A stretch of 7,041 nucleotides of DNA from Bacteroidales bacterium (lineage in GTDB: Bacteria > Bacteroidota > Bacteroidia > Bacteroidales > UBA932): positions 1 to 7,041 of the forward strand of contig JAEENZ010000219.1 in the NCBI GenBank assembly GCA_016283985.1, written 5' to 3'. The notes beneath the pieces are model-generated. The model worked only from the letters and a program-made list of their open reading frames with translations. It made no database searches and was not told where the DNA came from. Numbering within the stretch: position 1 is the stretch's first letter; each line of letters starts with the position of its first letter. Positions 1 to 6,187 of this stretch are shown here, one piece after another. The translations under genes and the position numbers were made by a program.

Positions 1-282
1 GCCATCCCGCAGCTTTCCGGAGCGCTGATGGCGGACGGCCTCTTCGTAGCCTCGCTGGGCAATGTCGCTTCGCTGGTGCCCGTGCCCGGCGGTATCGGAG
101 CCTACCACTACCTGCTGAAAGTCTCGCTGATGGGCCTCTATGGCACCACCGAGGAAATCGGGCTGCTGTTCGCTACGCTGTGCCACGAGCTTCACGCCCT
201 GCTGGTAATCATTCTGGGTATATGGTCGTATGTATTCCGCATCGTCATTCTCAAGAACGGCAACGCATCCAAGAAAAATTAG
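1..282 (+). CDS. Flippase-like integral membrane protein, LPG_synthase_TM/UPF0104 family (3' end only)
   Basis: Frame 1 is open from the first base to a TAG at 280-282, giving the last 93 residues of a protein whose start lies outside the window; the ATG at 28 is internal. The segment is hydrophobic, with at least two membrane spans. It carries a PVPGGIGAYHY motif (about residues 26-36 of the visible part), matching the conserved P-x-PGG-x-G near the C-terminus of the lysylphosphatidylglycerol synthase TM-domain/YbhN-AglD family. Family members are inner-membrane proteins proposed to flip lipids or lipid-linked intermediates, and many are annotated only as 'flippase-like'. The short basic tail (KNGNASKKN) is typical of a cytoplasmic C-terminus. 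The substrate cannot be told from this fragment. The family call is fairly secure, the function is not. Confidence 0.75.
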   Translation, partial: AIPQLSGALMADGLFVASLGNVASLVPVPGGIGAYHYLLKVSLMGLYGTTEEIGLLFATLCHELHALLVIILGIWSYVFRIVILKNGNASKKN

Positions 283-290
283 TATATTTG
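283..290 (+). promoter_or_regulatory. -7 promoter box of the tRNA-Arg gene
   Basis: TATATTTG is a perfect match to the Bacteroidota primary sigma -7 consensus TAnnTTTG. It ends 10 nt before the mature tRNA 5' end and starts on the base after the flippase stop codon. Transcription would begin within a few bases of the tRNA. I see no clear TTG -33 element upstream, where the flippase coding sequence constrains the bases. Confidence 0.65.
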
Positions 291-300
291 CAACCCTTTT

Positions 301-374
301 GGTCCCGTAGCTCAGTTGGATAGAGCAACAGCCTTCTAAGCTGTGGGTCATGCGTTCGAGTCGCATCGGGATCA
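301..374 (+). tRNA. tRNA-Arg (anticodon UCU)
   Basis: A complete cloverleaf can be drawn. The acceptor stem is 301-307 with 367-373 (seven pairs, one G-U) and discriminator A374. The D stem is GCTC 310-313 with GAGC 323-326, and the anticodon stem is ACAGC 328-332 with GCTGT 340-344. The seven-base loop CTTCTAA places the anticodon TCT at 335-337, reading AGA and by wobble AGG arginine codons. The T arm is ATGCG 350-354 with CGCAT 362-366 around a TTCGAGT loop. The 3' CCA is not encoded, so it must be added post-transcriptionally. It is a lone tRNA with its own -7 box, convergent with the phosphodiesterase gene. Confidence 0.96.
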
Positions 375-382
375 CTACAAAC

Positions 383-397
383 GGGATCTTGTATCCC
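383..397. terminator. Small hairpin between tRNA-Arg and the convergent phosphodiesterase gene
   Basis: GGGAT (383-387) pairs perfectly with ATCCC (393-397) around a 5-nt loop. It is the only secondary structure in the 30-bp convergent gap and so is the candidate end signal for either transcript. The stem is short and no U-run follows on either strand, so real terminator activity is uncertain. Confidence 0.25.
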
Positions 398-404
398 TCT
401 CCGC

Positions 405-1307
405 CTAACGTAAGAGTTCTATCAGACGATCCGGATAGTTTGAAATAATGGCGTCCACACCGCAATTGGCAACAGCAAGGATATCGGACCGTTCATCTAC
501 AGTCCAGGGAACGACCTTTATTCCCAAGGAATGGCAATAGGCAACATTCTCAGCAGTGACCACACTGAAATGTGGGGACCACCATCCCGGCAAAAAACTT
601 ATTCTGGAGAGTATTTCCTTGATATCCGTGTCTCTTTTTGTGAGAAATGCCAGTGTAACTTCCGGCCACCTTGCGTGAATATATTCCAGGGAGCGGACGT
701 CAAACGTCTGGACTATCAGACGATTACCAAGGTTTTTTGAAAGAAGAAGCGGAATACAGATATCGCAAAAAGTCTTGTAATCCGGCCAGTAGCTTCCTTC
801 TCCCTCACCTGCCGAGGACTTGATTTCAATATTGTAATTTGGAAGAGGAATATTATTATCCGAGGCATACTTTTCAGTATAGTCAATAAGCGCCGACGCA
901 AGGGGGACATGCTCTGATATCAGTTTCTTTTCAGGCCACTGTTCAGTATACCTGAGCCCAACCTCATACTTTGCGATGCTGTCATAGGGCATAGTGAAAA
1001 GATATTCCTTCGGGTCCCCTTTCTGAATAGGGGTACCATCCGGCCTTATTGCACAGCGATAATGAAAATAATTGTCGTGGGACAGGACGGCAAGACCATC
1101 GGCAGATAATTGCAAATCCATCTCCAGAGTGTTAGCGCCAAGATCGAGGGCGTTCTTCATTGAGGAAAAGGTATTCTCCGGCATTCGTCCGGCTCCTCCT
1201 CTGTGAGCCTGAAGGTCAATACAGGGATTAATACTGATCCCGCAAGCACATATTGCAGCAGAAAGGCATAACAAAGCAGCCCCTATTATTTTCTTGTTTA
1301 GAATCAT
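405..1307 (-). CDS. Glycerophosphodiester phosphodiesterase, exported (GDPD family)
   Basis: 300 residues from ATG at 1307 to TAG at 405. The family hydrolyses glycerophosphodiesters to sn-glycerol-3-phosphate and an alcohol. The GDPD signature is complete: H35-R36-G-G, E44-N45, E62 and D64 in LEMDLQLSADG, H77 in LSHD, and E161/K163 in NIEIKS, covering the metal-binding and catalytic His positions. The N-terminus (about 1-22) is a signal sequence with a cysteine-rich end. C22 after I-C-A fits a loose lipobox, so it may be a periplasm-facing lipoprotein. A longer frame reaches 1376, but its first 23 residues would span the -7 box, so I start at 1307. GC in sampled lines is about 42-48%, against about 60% or more in sampled glpT and glnA lines, suggesting different ancestry. 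It is divergent from the GH36-like gene. A product of glycerol-3-phosphate would suit the nearby glpT. I see no clear features separating GlpQ from UgpQ-type specificity. Confidence 0.92.
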   Translation of the reverse strand: MILNKKIIGAALLCLSAAICACGISINPCIDLQAHRGGAGRMPENTFSSMKNALDLGANTLEMDLQLSADGLAVLSHDNYFHYRCAIRPDGTPIQKGDPKEYLFTMPYDSIAKYEVGLRYTEQWPEKKLISEHVPLASALIDYTEKYASDNNIPLPNYNIEIKSSAGEGEGSYWPDYKTFCDICIPLLLSKNLGNRLIVQTFDVRSLEYIHARWPEVTLAFLTKRDTDIKEILSRISFLPGWWSPHFSVVTAENVAYCHSLGIKVVPWTVDERSDILAVANCGVDAIISNYPDRLIELLR

Positions 1308-1316
1308 AATCGTTTT

Positions 1317-1332
1317 TATCTTTACAAAGATA
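1317..1332. repeat. Inverted repeat over the phosphodiesterase -7 box and leader
   Basis: TATCTTT and AAAGATA form a perfect 7-bp inverted repeat separated by AC. The left half lies in the phosphodiesterase leader and the right half contains its -7 box. It could be a repressor site or chance in AT-rich DNA. Confidence 0.4.
1325..1332 (-). promoter_or_regulatory. -7 promoter box of the phosphodiesterase gene
   Basis: Read on the minus strand the sequence is TATCTTTG, a perfect TAnnTTTG. It ends 17 nt before the ATG at 1307, giving a leader of roughly 10-13 nt. This supports the shorter N-terminus over the longer open frame, which would run through the box. No obvious TTG -33 element is present at the usual spacing. 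Confidence 0.6.
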
Positions 1333-1343
1333 AAAAGAATTTT

Positions 1344-1351
1344 TATATTTG
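1344..1351 (+). promoter_or_regulatory. -7 promoter box of the GH36-like/kinase operon
   Basis: TATATTTG is a perfect TAnnTTTG -7 box, 28 nt before the ATG at 1380. Transcription should start near 1356-1358, inside the palindrome at 1350-1363, leaving a leader of about 22-24 nt. A TTTAC at 1321-1325 sits roughly where a -33 TTTG would be expected. Confidence 0.65.
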
Positions 1352-1363
1352 TGTGCGCACACA
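1350..1363. promoter_or_regulatory. 14-bp perfect palindrome between divergent promoters (candidate operator)
   Basis: TGTGTGCGCACACA is its own reverse complement. It overlaps the expected start site of the plus-strand operon and lies between the -7 and -33 positions of the minus-strand phosphodiesterase promoter. A dimeric regulator bound here could control both directions. The symmetry and position are seen directly; binding is inference. No regulator gene lies in this window. Confidence 0.5.
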
Positions 1364-1379
1364 CAATCTGAATCAAAGC

Positions 1380-3359
1380 ATGAAAGATTTAATAACGACA
1401 CTATTCTCTTTACTGATAACCTCGGCATCATCCTTTGCACAGAATACTTGTTATGCCCGCCTTGAGAATGATACCCTGCGAGTCGGCAATTCCGTTATAG
1501 AACGTGCGTTCGCCTGGAACGGGGGAGCACTCAGGACTTTGTGGCTCACCGACAAAGCAAGCGGCAGGACTATGAAATCCTGGCACGAACTGCCGGATTT
1601 TATCTTGGCAAAAGAAGCTCCGGAAAATGCGCACCTGGAAGTTATCGAGGTTCCTGAAGGCCGATGGTCTCCAGCCTTCCTCCTATCAAGAGTGTCCTAC
1701 AACATCGGCAAAGTTCAAATCCACCGGGAATACCGCCTTTACGACAATGTTCCGGCCATCGCATGCGACACATATATCAAAGGCATCTGGGACATTACCC
1801 CGGAAGAGACTCCGGTACTGGATCAGATTTGCCTGAAAGGACGGAACTGGCACTGCACTGCAGTGGAATTCCACGACAGGACAGATGTCCACAACAGCCT
1901 TCTGGAAGAGCACAGGTTCATCTCATATCACCATGAAAAACCCTGGGACGCCAATCTTCTTCTCGCACGTGATGCCGTTACCGGAGCCGGTCTGTTCATG
2001 CTTAAAGAGGCTCCATGCTCGGACATGCAGGTGGGTCCCGGGAAGGGGGACTTCATCACCAAAAACGGCCGCTTCCAGCTTACGCGTATTGGCTTCGAGC
2101 CCGGTGACATCCTTGCTGATGGGTGGACGCGCCTTTACGGCTGTGTAATGGGAGTTGCCGGGGCCGATGATTTCTCGGAAGCCCTGGCCCTCCGCTCCTA
2201 CCAGAAAACTGCCCGCCGCCAGATGGATATGGTGATGATGAACACCTGGGGGGACCGCAGTCAGGACGGCCGCGTGAGCGAGCAGTTCTGCCTGCAGGAG
2301 TTGGACAAGGCGGCGCGGCTGGGCATCACAATATACCAGATAGACGATGGCTGGCAGCAGGGCAAAAGCCCTGCCTCCGTTGTTGAGGGCGGTTCCTTCG
2401 ACGATATCTGGGCCCGCACCGGATATTGGGACGTAGACCCGGTGAAGTTTCCTCACGGCCTGTCGCCGATAGTGGAGAAAGCGAAGGGTCTGGGCATCGA
2501 AATCGGCCTGTGGTTCAATCCCAGCGTGCAGGAGGATCTGGCCGATTGGGAAAGGGACGCGGCCGTGCTCATCGGCTTGTACAAGAAGTATGGTATACGG
2601 ATATTCAAGATAGACGGGCTGGTTATTCCCAGCAAGACCGCGGAGCGCAATCTCCGGAGCATGCTGGACAGGGTCAGGGAAGAGACAGGGGACGATGTCG
2701 TTTTCAACATGGACGTAACCAACGGACGGCGCATGGGCTACAACTGGTTCGCGGAATACGGCAATATCTTTCTGGAGAACCGCTATTCCGACTGGGGCAA
2801 CTACTATCCGTACAAGACTCTGCGTAATTTGTGGCAACTGTCCCGGTATGTGGCTCCGGAGCGCTTCCAGATAGAATTCCTTAACCCCTGGCGCAATACG
2901 GACAAGTATCCTTCGGGGGATATGTTTGCCCCGGCCAACTACTCCTTCGACTACATAGCCGCCGTCAGTTTTGCCGCGCAACCCCTGGCATGGATGGAAG
3001 CTTCCAACCTTCCGGAGGAAGCTTTTTATGTGGGAGATATACTTAAGAAGTGGTATGGACTTGCTCCGGCCATACACGGCGGAACAATCCTTCCAATTGG
3101 AGAAGAGCCTTCCGGCCGTTCCTGGACGGGATTCCAGTCCATAACGGACTCAAAGCACGGCTATATTATTGCCTATCGTGAAGATACCCCCACAGCCAGA
3201 GGCTGCATCAAGACCTGGCTACCGGAAGGAAAGCGCGTCAGGTTCAGGCCTCTTCTTGGCAGCGGCAAGCCTTTCCGTGCCAAAGTTGGCCCCGGGGGCA
3301 TAATAAAGATTAATCTCAGGGAGCCTAACTCTTTCGCCCTGTACGAGTACTCGCTTTAG
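1380..3359 (+). CDS. Secreted GH36-like (clan GH-D, melibiase superfamily) glycoside hydrolase, putative alpha-galactosidase
   Basis: 659 residues from ATG 1380. A GTG nine codons upstream falls in the palindrome and promoter and precedes the signal peptide, so I reject it. Residues 1-20 are a Sec signal peptide (cleavage probably SFA/Q21), so the enzyme is periplasmic or surface-exposed. About 21-280 looks like a beta-sandwich N-terminal domain and about 285-560 is the TIM barrel, followed by a beta-rich C-terminus. Barrel motifs in GH36 order are NTWGD (288-292), IDDGWQ (321-326), WDVDPVKFPHG, GLWFNP (376-381) and FKIDG (409-413) with D412 as likely nucleophile. The usual CxSGGGR[FY]D acid/base loop is absent. 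In its place are DVTNGRRMG from D445 and LENRYSDWG, with D471 or E466 as candidate acid/base. Melibiase-superfamily enzymes hydrolyse alpha-galactosides or alpha-GalNAc, but this substrate is unproven. It is 16 bp upstream of the kinase gene and probably co-transcribed. Confidence 0.8.
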   Translation: MKDLITTLFSLLITSASSFAQNTCYARLENDTLRVGNSVIERAFAWNGGALRTLWLTDKASGRTMKSWHELPDFILAKEAPENAHLEVIEVPEGRWSPAFLLSRVSYNIGKVQIHREYRLYDNVPAIACDTYIKGIWDITPEETPVLDQICLKGRNWHCTAVEFHDRTDVHNSLLEEHRFISYHHEKPWDANLLLARDAVTGAGLFMLKEAPCSDMQVGPGKGDFITKNGRFQLTRIGFEPGDILADGWTRLYGCVMGVAGADDFSEALALRSYQKTARRQMDMVMMNTWGDRSQDGRVSEQFCLQELDKAARLGITIYQIDDGWQQGKSPASVVEGGSFDDIWARTGYWDVDPVKFPHGLSPIVEKAKGLGIEIGLWFNPSVQEDLADWERDAAVLIGLYKKYGIRIFKIDGLVIPSKTAERNLRSMLDRVREETGDDVVFNMDVTNGRRMGYNWFAEYGNIFLENRYSDWGNYYPYKTLRNLWQLSRYVAPERFQIEFLNPWRNTDKYPSGDMFAPANYSFDYIAAVSFAAQPLAWMEASNLPEEAFYVGDILKKWYGLAPAIHGGTILPIGEEPSGRSWTGFQSITDSKHGYIIAYREDTPTARGCIKTWLPEGKRVRFRPLLGSGKPFRAKVGPGGIIKINLREPNSFALYEYSL

Positions 3360-3375
3360 CATACATACTTCCGAG

Positions 3376-4308
3376 ATGGCAAGAATAATTATAGGAATTG
3401 GTGAGACGGTTCTGGATATCGTATTCCGGAACTCTCAGCCGCAAGCGGCGGTGCCGGGCGGATCGGTATTCAACTCCATGGTCTCTCTTGGCCGCACTGC
3501 AGGCAAGCTTTTCCCCAACGTTAAACTTCTGATGGAATCCCAGCTGGGAGATGACTATGTGGCAGACATCGTATCCGAGTTCATGGCCGGCAACGGCGTA
3601 GGCATCGAAGGGATGCAGCGCGAAAAAGGGCAAAGCTCCGTTTCGCTGGCCCTGCTGGACGAGCACAACAACGCCCACTACGAATTCTTCCGCGACAAAG
3701 ACCTTCCGCCATTCCGCACCCCCGACACGGCCATACAGAAGGACGACATCGCCATCTTCGGATCCTTTTTCGCAGTAAGCCCTGCCACCGGCAGGCAGAC
3801 CCACGAATTCATCCGCCGCGCACAGCAGGCCGGTGCCATCGTCTATTATGACGTGAATTTCCGGAAGAACCACCCCGCGAACCAAGATGCGATCGAAGCC
3901 AACATCGCCCTGGCGGACATAGTGCGCGCATCCGACGAAGACCTGCGCAATCTGTATGGAAGCTCCGATGCAGCCCGGCTCTACGAAGAACGCATCTCCC
4001 GCCTGTGTCCGAATTTCATCTGCACCCGCGGGGCCGAAGATGCGGAGGTTTTCTCGCCGGGAGTGCGCAGGACCTACCCCACGGCCAAGGTCGCGGATCT
4101 GGTGTCCACCATAGGTGCGGGGGATAATTTCAATGCGGGTATAATCTTCGGCCTGGTGCGCGACGGCCTCGGAAAAGATGACGTCAGGAGTCTTTCGGAA
4201 GATGACTGGAGCCGGCTGGTGCCCACCGCCATGGCCTTCTCGGCCGAAGTCTGCGGCAGTCTTTTCAACTACGTCAGCCCCGAATTCGCTAAGACGCTAG
4301 CGAAATAG
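3376..4308 (+). CDS. PfkB/ribokinase-family carbohydrate kinase (fructokinase-like)
   Basis: 310 residues, the normal length for the family. These cytoplasmic enzymes transfer phosphate from ATP to a sugar or nucleoside hydroxyl. D14 in the first beta strand (GETVLDI) is the usual sugar-contacting residue, and PGGSVFN (27-33) is the first signature region. STIGAGDNFNAG (from S244) is the second signature, with the GAGD anion hole and catalytic base D250; the customary leading Asp is Ser here. Substrate cannot be fixed from sequence: fructose, 2-keto-3-deoxygluconate, ribose and adenosine kinases share these motifs. ATG 3376 lies 16 bp after the GH36-like stop with no promoter or terminator between, so the two genes probably form an operon. 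Galactose itself is normally phosphorylated by GHMP-family GalK, so this is unlikely to be a simple galactokinase. The 3' end overlaps the convergent membrane-protein gene by 20 bp. Confidence 0.9.
   Translation: MARIIIGIGETVLDIVFRNSQPQAAVPGGSVFNSMVSLGRTAGKLFPNVKLLMESQLGDDYVADIVSEFMAGNGVGIEGMQREKGQSSVSLALLDEHNNAHYEFFRDKDLPPFRTPDTAIQKDDIAIFGSFFAVSPATGRQTHEFIRRAQQAGAIVYYDVNFRKNHPANQDAIEANIALADIVRASDEDLRNLYGSSDAARLYEERISRLCPNFICTRGAEDAEVFSPGVRRTYPTAKVADLVSTIGAGDNFNAGIIFGLVRDGLGKDDVRSLSEDDWSRLVPTAMAFSAEVCGSLFNYVSPEFAKTLAK
4285..4304. terminator. Inverted repeat in the overlapping convergent 3' ends
   Basis: TTCGCT (4285-4290) pairs with AGCGAA (4299-4304) around 8 nt, inside the 3' ends of both convergent genes. 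It is the only symmetric element where two operons meet, so it may act as a bidirectional end signal. The stem is only 6 bp and no T-run follows, so the call is weak. Confidence 0.25.
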
Positions 4309-4765
4309 CCCCGAACACGCCCAGGGATGCAACCAGCATTATGGCGCCCGCAAGCAACACCCCCAACATCACATACAGCACACTCTTCTTGAAATCCATA
4401 TTCAAGAAACTCGCGGCCAGAGTACCGGTCCAGGCGCCTGTGCCCGGAAGGGGGATGCCCACGAACAGAAGCAAGGCCACATAAAGCCCCCGGCCGGCCT
4501 TGGCCTCCAGCTTACGGCCACCCTTCTCGCCCTTCTCCAGGCACCAGCGGAAAAATCCGCCGATATATTTCTTGTCCTTCCCCCACTCCAGTATCCTGCG
4601 GGCGAAAAGGAAGATGAAAGGCACGGGCAGCATATTGCCTATGACCGCCAGTATCAGCGAAGGCACCAGCGGCAGGTCGAAGCCCACGGCATAAGGGATG
4701 GCGCCGCGGAGTTCGATCAGCGGCACCATCGATATAAGGAATACTATGATATACTTCTTGATCAC
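4289..4765 (-). CDS. COG2426 / Sm_multidrug_ex-type small integral membrane protein
   Basis: 158 residues, very hydrophobic, with about four membrane segments (roughly 3-25, 35-55, 90-115 and 128-155). The family hallmark PLIELRGAIP is at residues 15-24, and a second conserved G-IPLPGTGAWTG motif lies near 102-114. These match the family annotated 'small multi-drug export protein' (PF06695), whose transport role is poorly supported, so the name should not be taken literally. The start is GTG at 4765, overlapping the glpT TGA in a GTGA arrangement. That implies translational coupling to glpT and explains the lack of a separate ribosome binding site. M13 is a possible internal start but would remove part of the first membrane segment. 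Its last 20 bp overlap the kinase gene on the other strand. Confidence 0.88.
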   Translation of the reverse strand: MIKKYIIVFLISMVPLIELRGAIPYAVGFDLPLVPSLILAVIGNMLPVPFIFLFARRILEWGKDKKYIGGFFRWCLEKGEKGGRKLEAKAGRGLYVALLLFVGIPLPGTGAWTGTLAASFLNMDFKKSVLYVMLGVLLAGAIMLVASLGVFGAISLAS

Positions 4766-6150
4766 TTCTTATTCTTTACGAGGTAGAGTTCTTCCCGGTA
4801 GGTAAGTCCCATAAAGAATATGGAAAGCGCGCACGCGCCCAGCAGCAGTAGGAAGGTAAGGTTCCAGCCGGCGGTCTGGGCAACTGCACCTATCACCACG
4901 TTCGCAAGTATGGCGGTTCCGAAGAAGTAGCCGAAGAATCCGGTAAGGCCAGCGGCGGTGCCGGCGGCGTTCTTGGGGGCTAGGTCGAGGGCCTGCACGC
5001 CGATCAGCATTACGGGACCGTAGATGAAGAATCCAATTCCTATGAGGGAGATGATTACCATCGTAAGGTCGTCGATGAACAGCCAGTAGAGCACGATGAA
5101 CAAGGCCACCAACCCCATGAAGAGCATGGTGGGAAGGGCCCTGCGGCCCTGGAAGAGCTTGTCGGAAAGCCAACCGCAGATAAGTGTGCCGGGGATGGCG
5201 GCAAACTCGTAGGCGAAGTATGCCCAGCCCGCCGACTTAAGGTCTATGCCCTTCTCGGTGAGGATGGTAGGGGCCCAGTCGAGGCAGCCGTAGCGCACCA
5301 TATATACAAAGGCGTTCGCGAAAGCGATGTACCAGAGGAAGCGGTTGTTAAGCACGTATTTGAAGAAGATCTCCTTGGTAGTAAGGGTCTCTTCCTGCTT
5401 CTCGGAATAGTTCTTGGGATAGTCGTTGCGCCACTTCTCTATGGAAGGGAGGCCGCAGGACTGCGGAGTATCGCGCAGCAGCACGTAGGCCAGGAGGGCG
5501 ATGAACAAGGCAACGGCCGCAGGGAAGGCGAAAGTTCCTATGAGGAAGTAAAGCTCCTCGTGACTGCCATAGAACCAGCTGCCGAACCAGACGGCACCGT
5601 AGGTTGCCATAGGGCCTACCAGGGCTCCGCCGACGTTATGTGCGCAGTTCCATATGCTCATTTTCGTACCGCGCTCGCTTACCGAGAACCAATGCGTCAT
5701 CACGCGCCCGCAAGGAGGCCAGCCCATTCCGTTGAACCACCCCACGAGGAAGTTCAGCACGGCCATCAACAGGATCGCAAGGGCCTTATGGTCGGCCCCT
5801 ATGAACTGGATGGGGACTATCATGAAACACATCGAGATGGCCGTAAGCACGAGGCCGAGGGGCAGGAAAGCCCTGGCGTTGCTGCGGTCGGATACGCTAC
5901 CCATGAGGAATTTGGAGAGTGCGTAGGCGACAGCGTTCATCGACAGCACTATGCCAAGTTCGGTCTTGTCGAAACCAAGCGGGGCAAGGGCCGGGATGGC
6001 CATCGAGAAATTCTTTCGTACCAGGTAGAATCCGGCATATCCGATGAAGGCTCCGAGGAATACCTGAAGACGCATCTTCCTGTATTTTGCATCGGCTTCG
6101 GGTCCGGTTTGCTCCTGTTTATAAGCAGGTTGGGTTAAAAATTTTAGCAT
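4762..6150 (-). CDS. glpT: Glycerol-3-phosphate:phosphate antiporter (MFS, OPA family)
   Basis: 462 residues from ATG 6150, close in length and collinear with E. coli GlpT, an inner-membrane antiporter taking up sn-glycerol-3-phosphate in exchange for phosphate. GlpT blocks visible are GYAGFYLVRKNF with R45, GSVSDRSN, GMGWPPCGRVMTHW, SIWNCAHNVGG with H171, RDTPQSCGLP, FVYMVRYGCLDW with R286, and YGPVMLIG with LAPKNAAGTAAG. R45 and R286 match the phosphate-binding arginine pair (R45/R269 in E. coli), and His and Asn of the AHN motif are kept. The open frame extends to a GTG at 6159, but that codon lies in the -7 box, so ATG 6150 is preferred. It is first in an operon with the COG2426-type gene, overlapping it by 4 bp. 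The close match makes G3P transport likely, although hexose-phosphate and phosphoglycerate relatives share the fold. Confidence 0.93.
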   Translation of the reverse strand: MLKFLTQPAYKQEQTGPEADAKYRKMRLQVFLGAFIGYAGFYLVRKNFSMAIPALAPLGFDKTELGIVLSMNAVAYALSKFLMGSVSDRSNARAFLPLGLVLTAISMCFMIVPIQFIGADHKALAILLMAVLNFLVGWFNGMGWPPCGRVMTHWFSVSERGTKMSIWNCAHNVGGALVGPMATYGAVWFGSWFYGSHEELYFLIGTFAFPAAVALFIALLAYVLLRDTPQSCGLPSIEKWRNDYPKNYSEKQEETLTTKEIFFKYVLNNRFLWYIAFANAFVYMVRYGCLDWAPTILTEKGIDLKSAGWAYFAYEFAAIPGTLICGWLSDKLFQGRRALPTMLFMGLVALFIVLYWLFIDDLTMVIISLIGIGFFIYGPVMLIGVQALDLAPKNAAGTAAGLTGFFGYFFGTAILANVVIGAVAQTAGWNLTFLLLLGACALSIFFMGLTYREELYLVKNKK

Positions 6151-6158
6151 AACGGGCA

Positions 6159-6166
6159 CAAATATA
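6159..6166 (-). promoter_or_regulatory. -7 promoter box of the glpT operon
   Basis: On the minus strand this reads TATATTTG, a perfect TAnnTTTG. It ends 8 nt before the ATG at 6150, so the mRNA would have only a few untranslated bases and may be nearly leaderless. The position also rules out the GTG at 6159 as start codon. Confidence 0.65.
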
Positions 6167-6170
6167 CATC

Positions 6171-6187
6171 AAAAACACTTTGTTTTT
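6171..6187. repeat. Inverted repeat upstream of the glpT -7 box
   Basis: AAAAACA and TGTTTTT are a perfect 7-bp inverted repeat with a 3-nt centre (CTT). It lies just upstream of the glpT -7 box and covers a TTTG (6179-6182) that could be the -33 element of a plus-strand promoter. It could be an operator shared by both directions, or chance symmetry in A/T-rich DNA. Confidence 0.35.

Noticed and set aside
1353..1379. GTG at 1353 as start of the glycosidase
   Set aside because: It would put nine polar residues before the signal peptide and lies at or upstream of the predicted transcription start.
2998..3027. Terminator-like hairpin inside the glycosidase gene: AAGCTTCC (2998-3005) with GGAAGCTT (3017-3024) followed by T residues
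   Set aside because: It is intragenic with an 11-nt loop and arises from Glu-Ala and Ser codons in an intact reading frame, so there is no reason to think it terminates transcription.
1923..3077. A 384-codon open frame on the minus strand inside the glycosidase gene
   Set aside because: It is wholly antisense to a gene with a signal peptide and GH36 motifs. Its translation shows no recognisable domain and is a by-product of GC-rich codon bias.
3325..3885. A 186-codon minus-strand frame across the glycosidase-kinase junction
   Set aside because: It is antisense to two well-supported genes, has low-complexity composition, and has no promoter or family motif.
5560..6138. A 192-codon plus-strand frame within glpT
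   Set aside because: It is antisense to a clear GlpT with all conserved blocks, and its translation is His/Glu/Gly-rich without family resemblance.
6157..6159. GTG as an alternative glpT start (adds three residues)
   Set aside because: It overlaps the perfect -7 box, so it could not lie in the transcript made from that promoter; ATG 6150 fits the family N-terminus.
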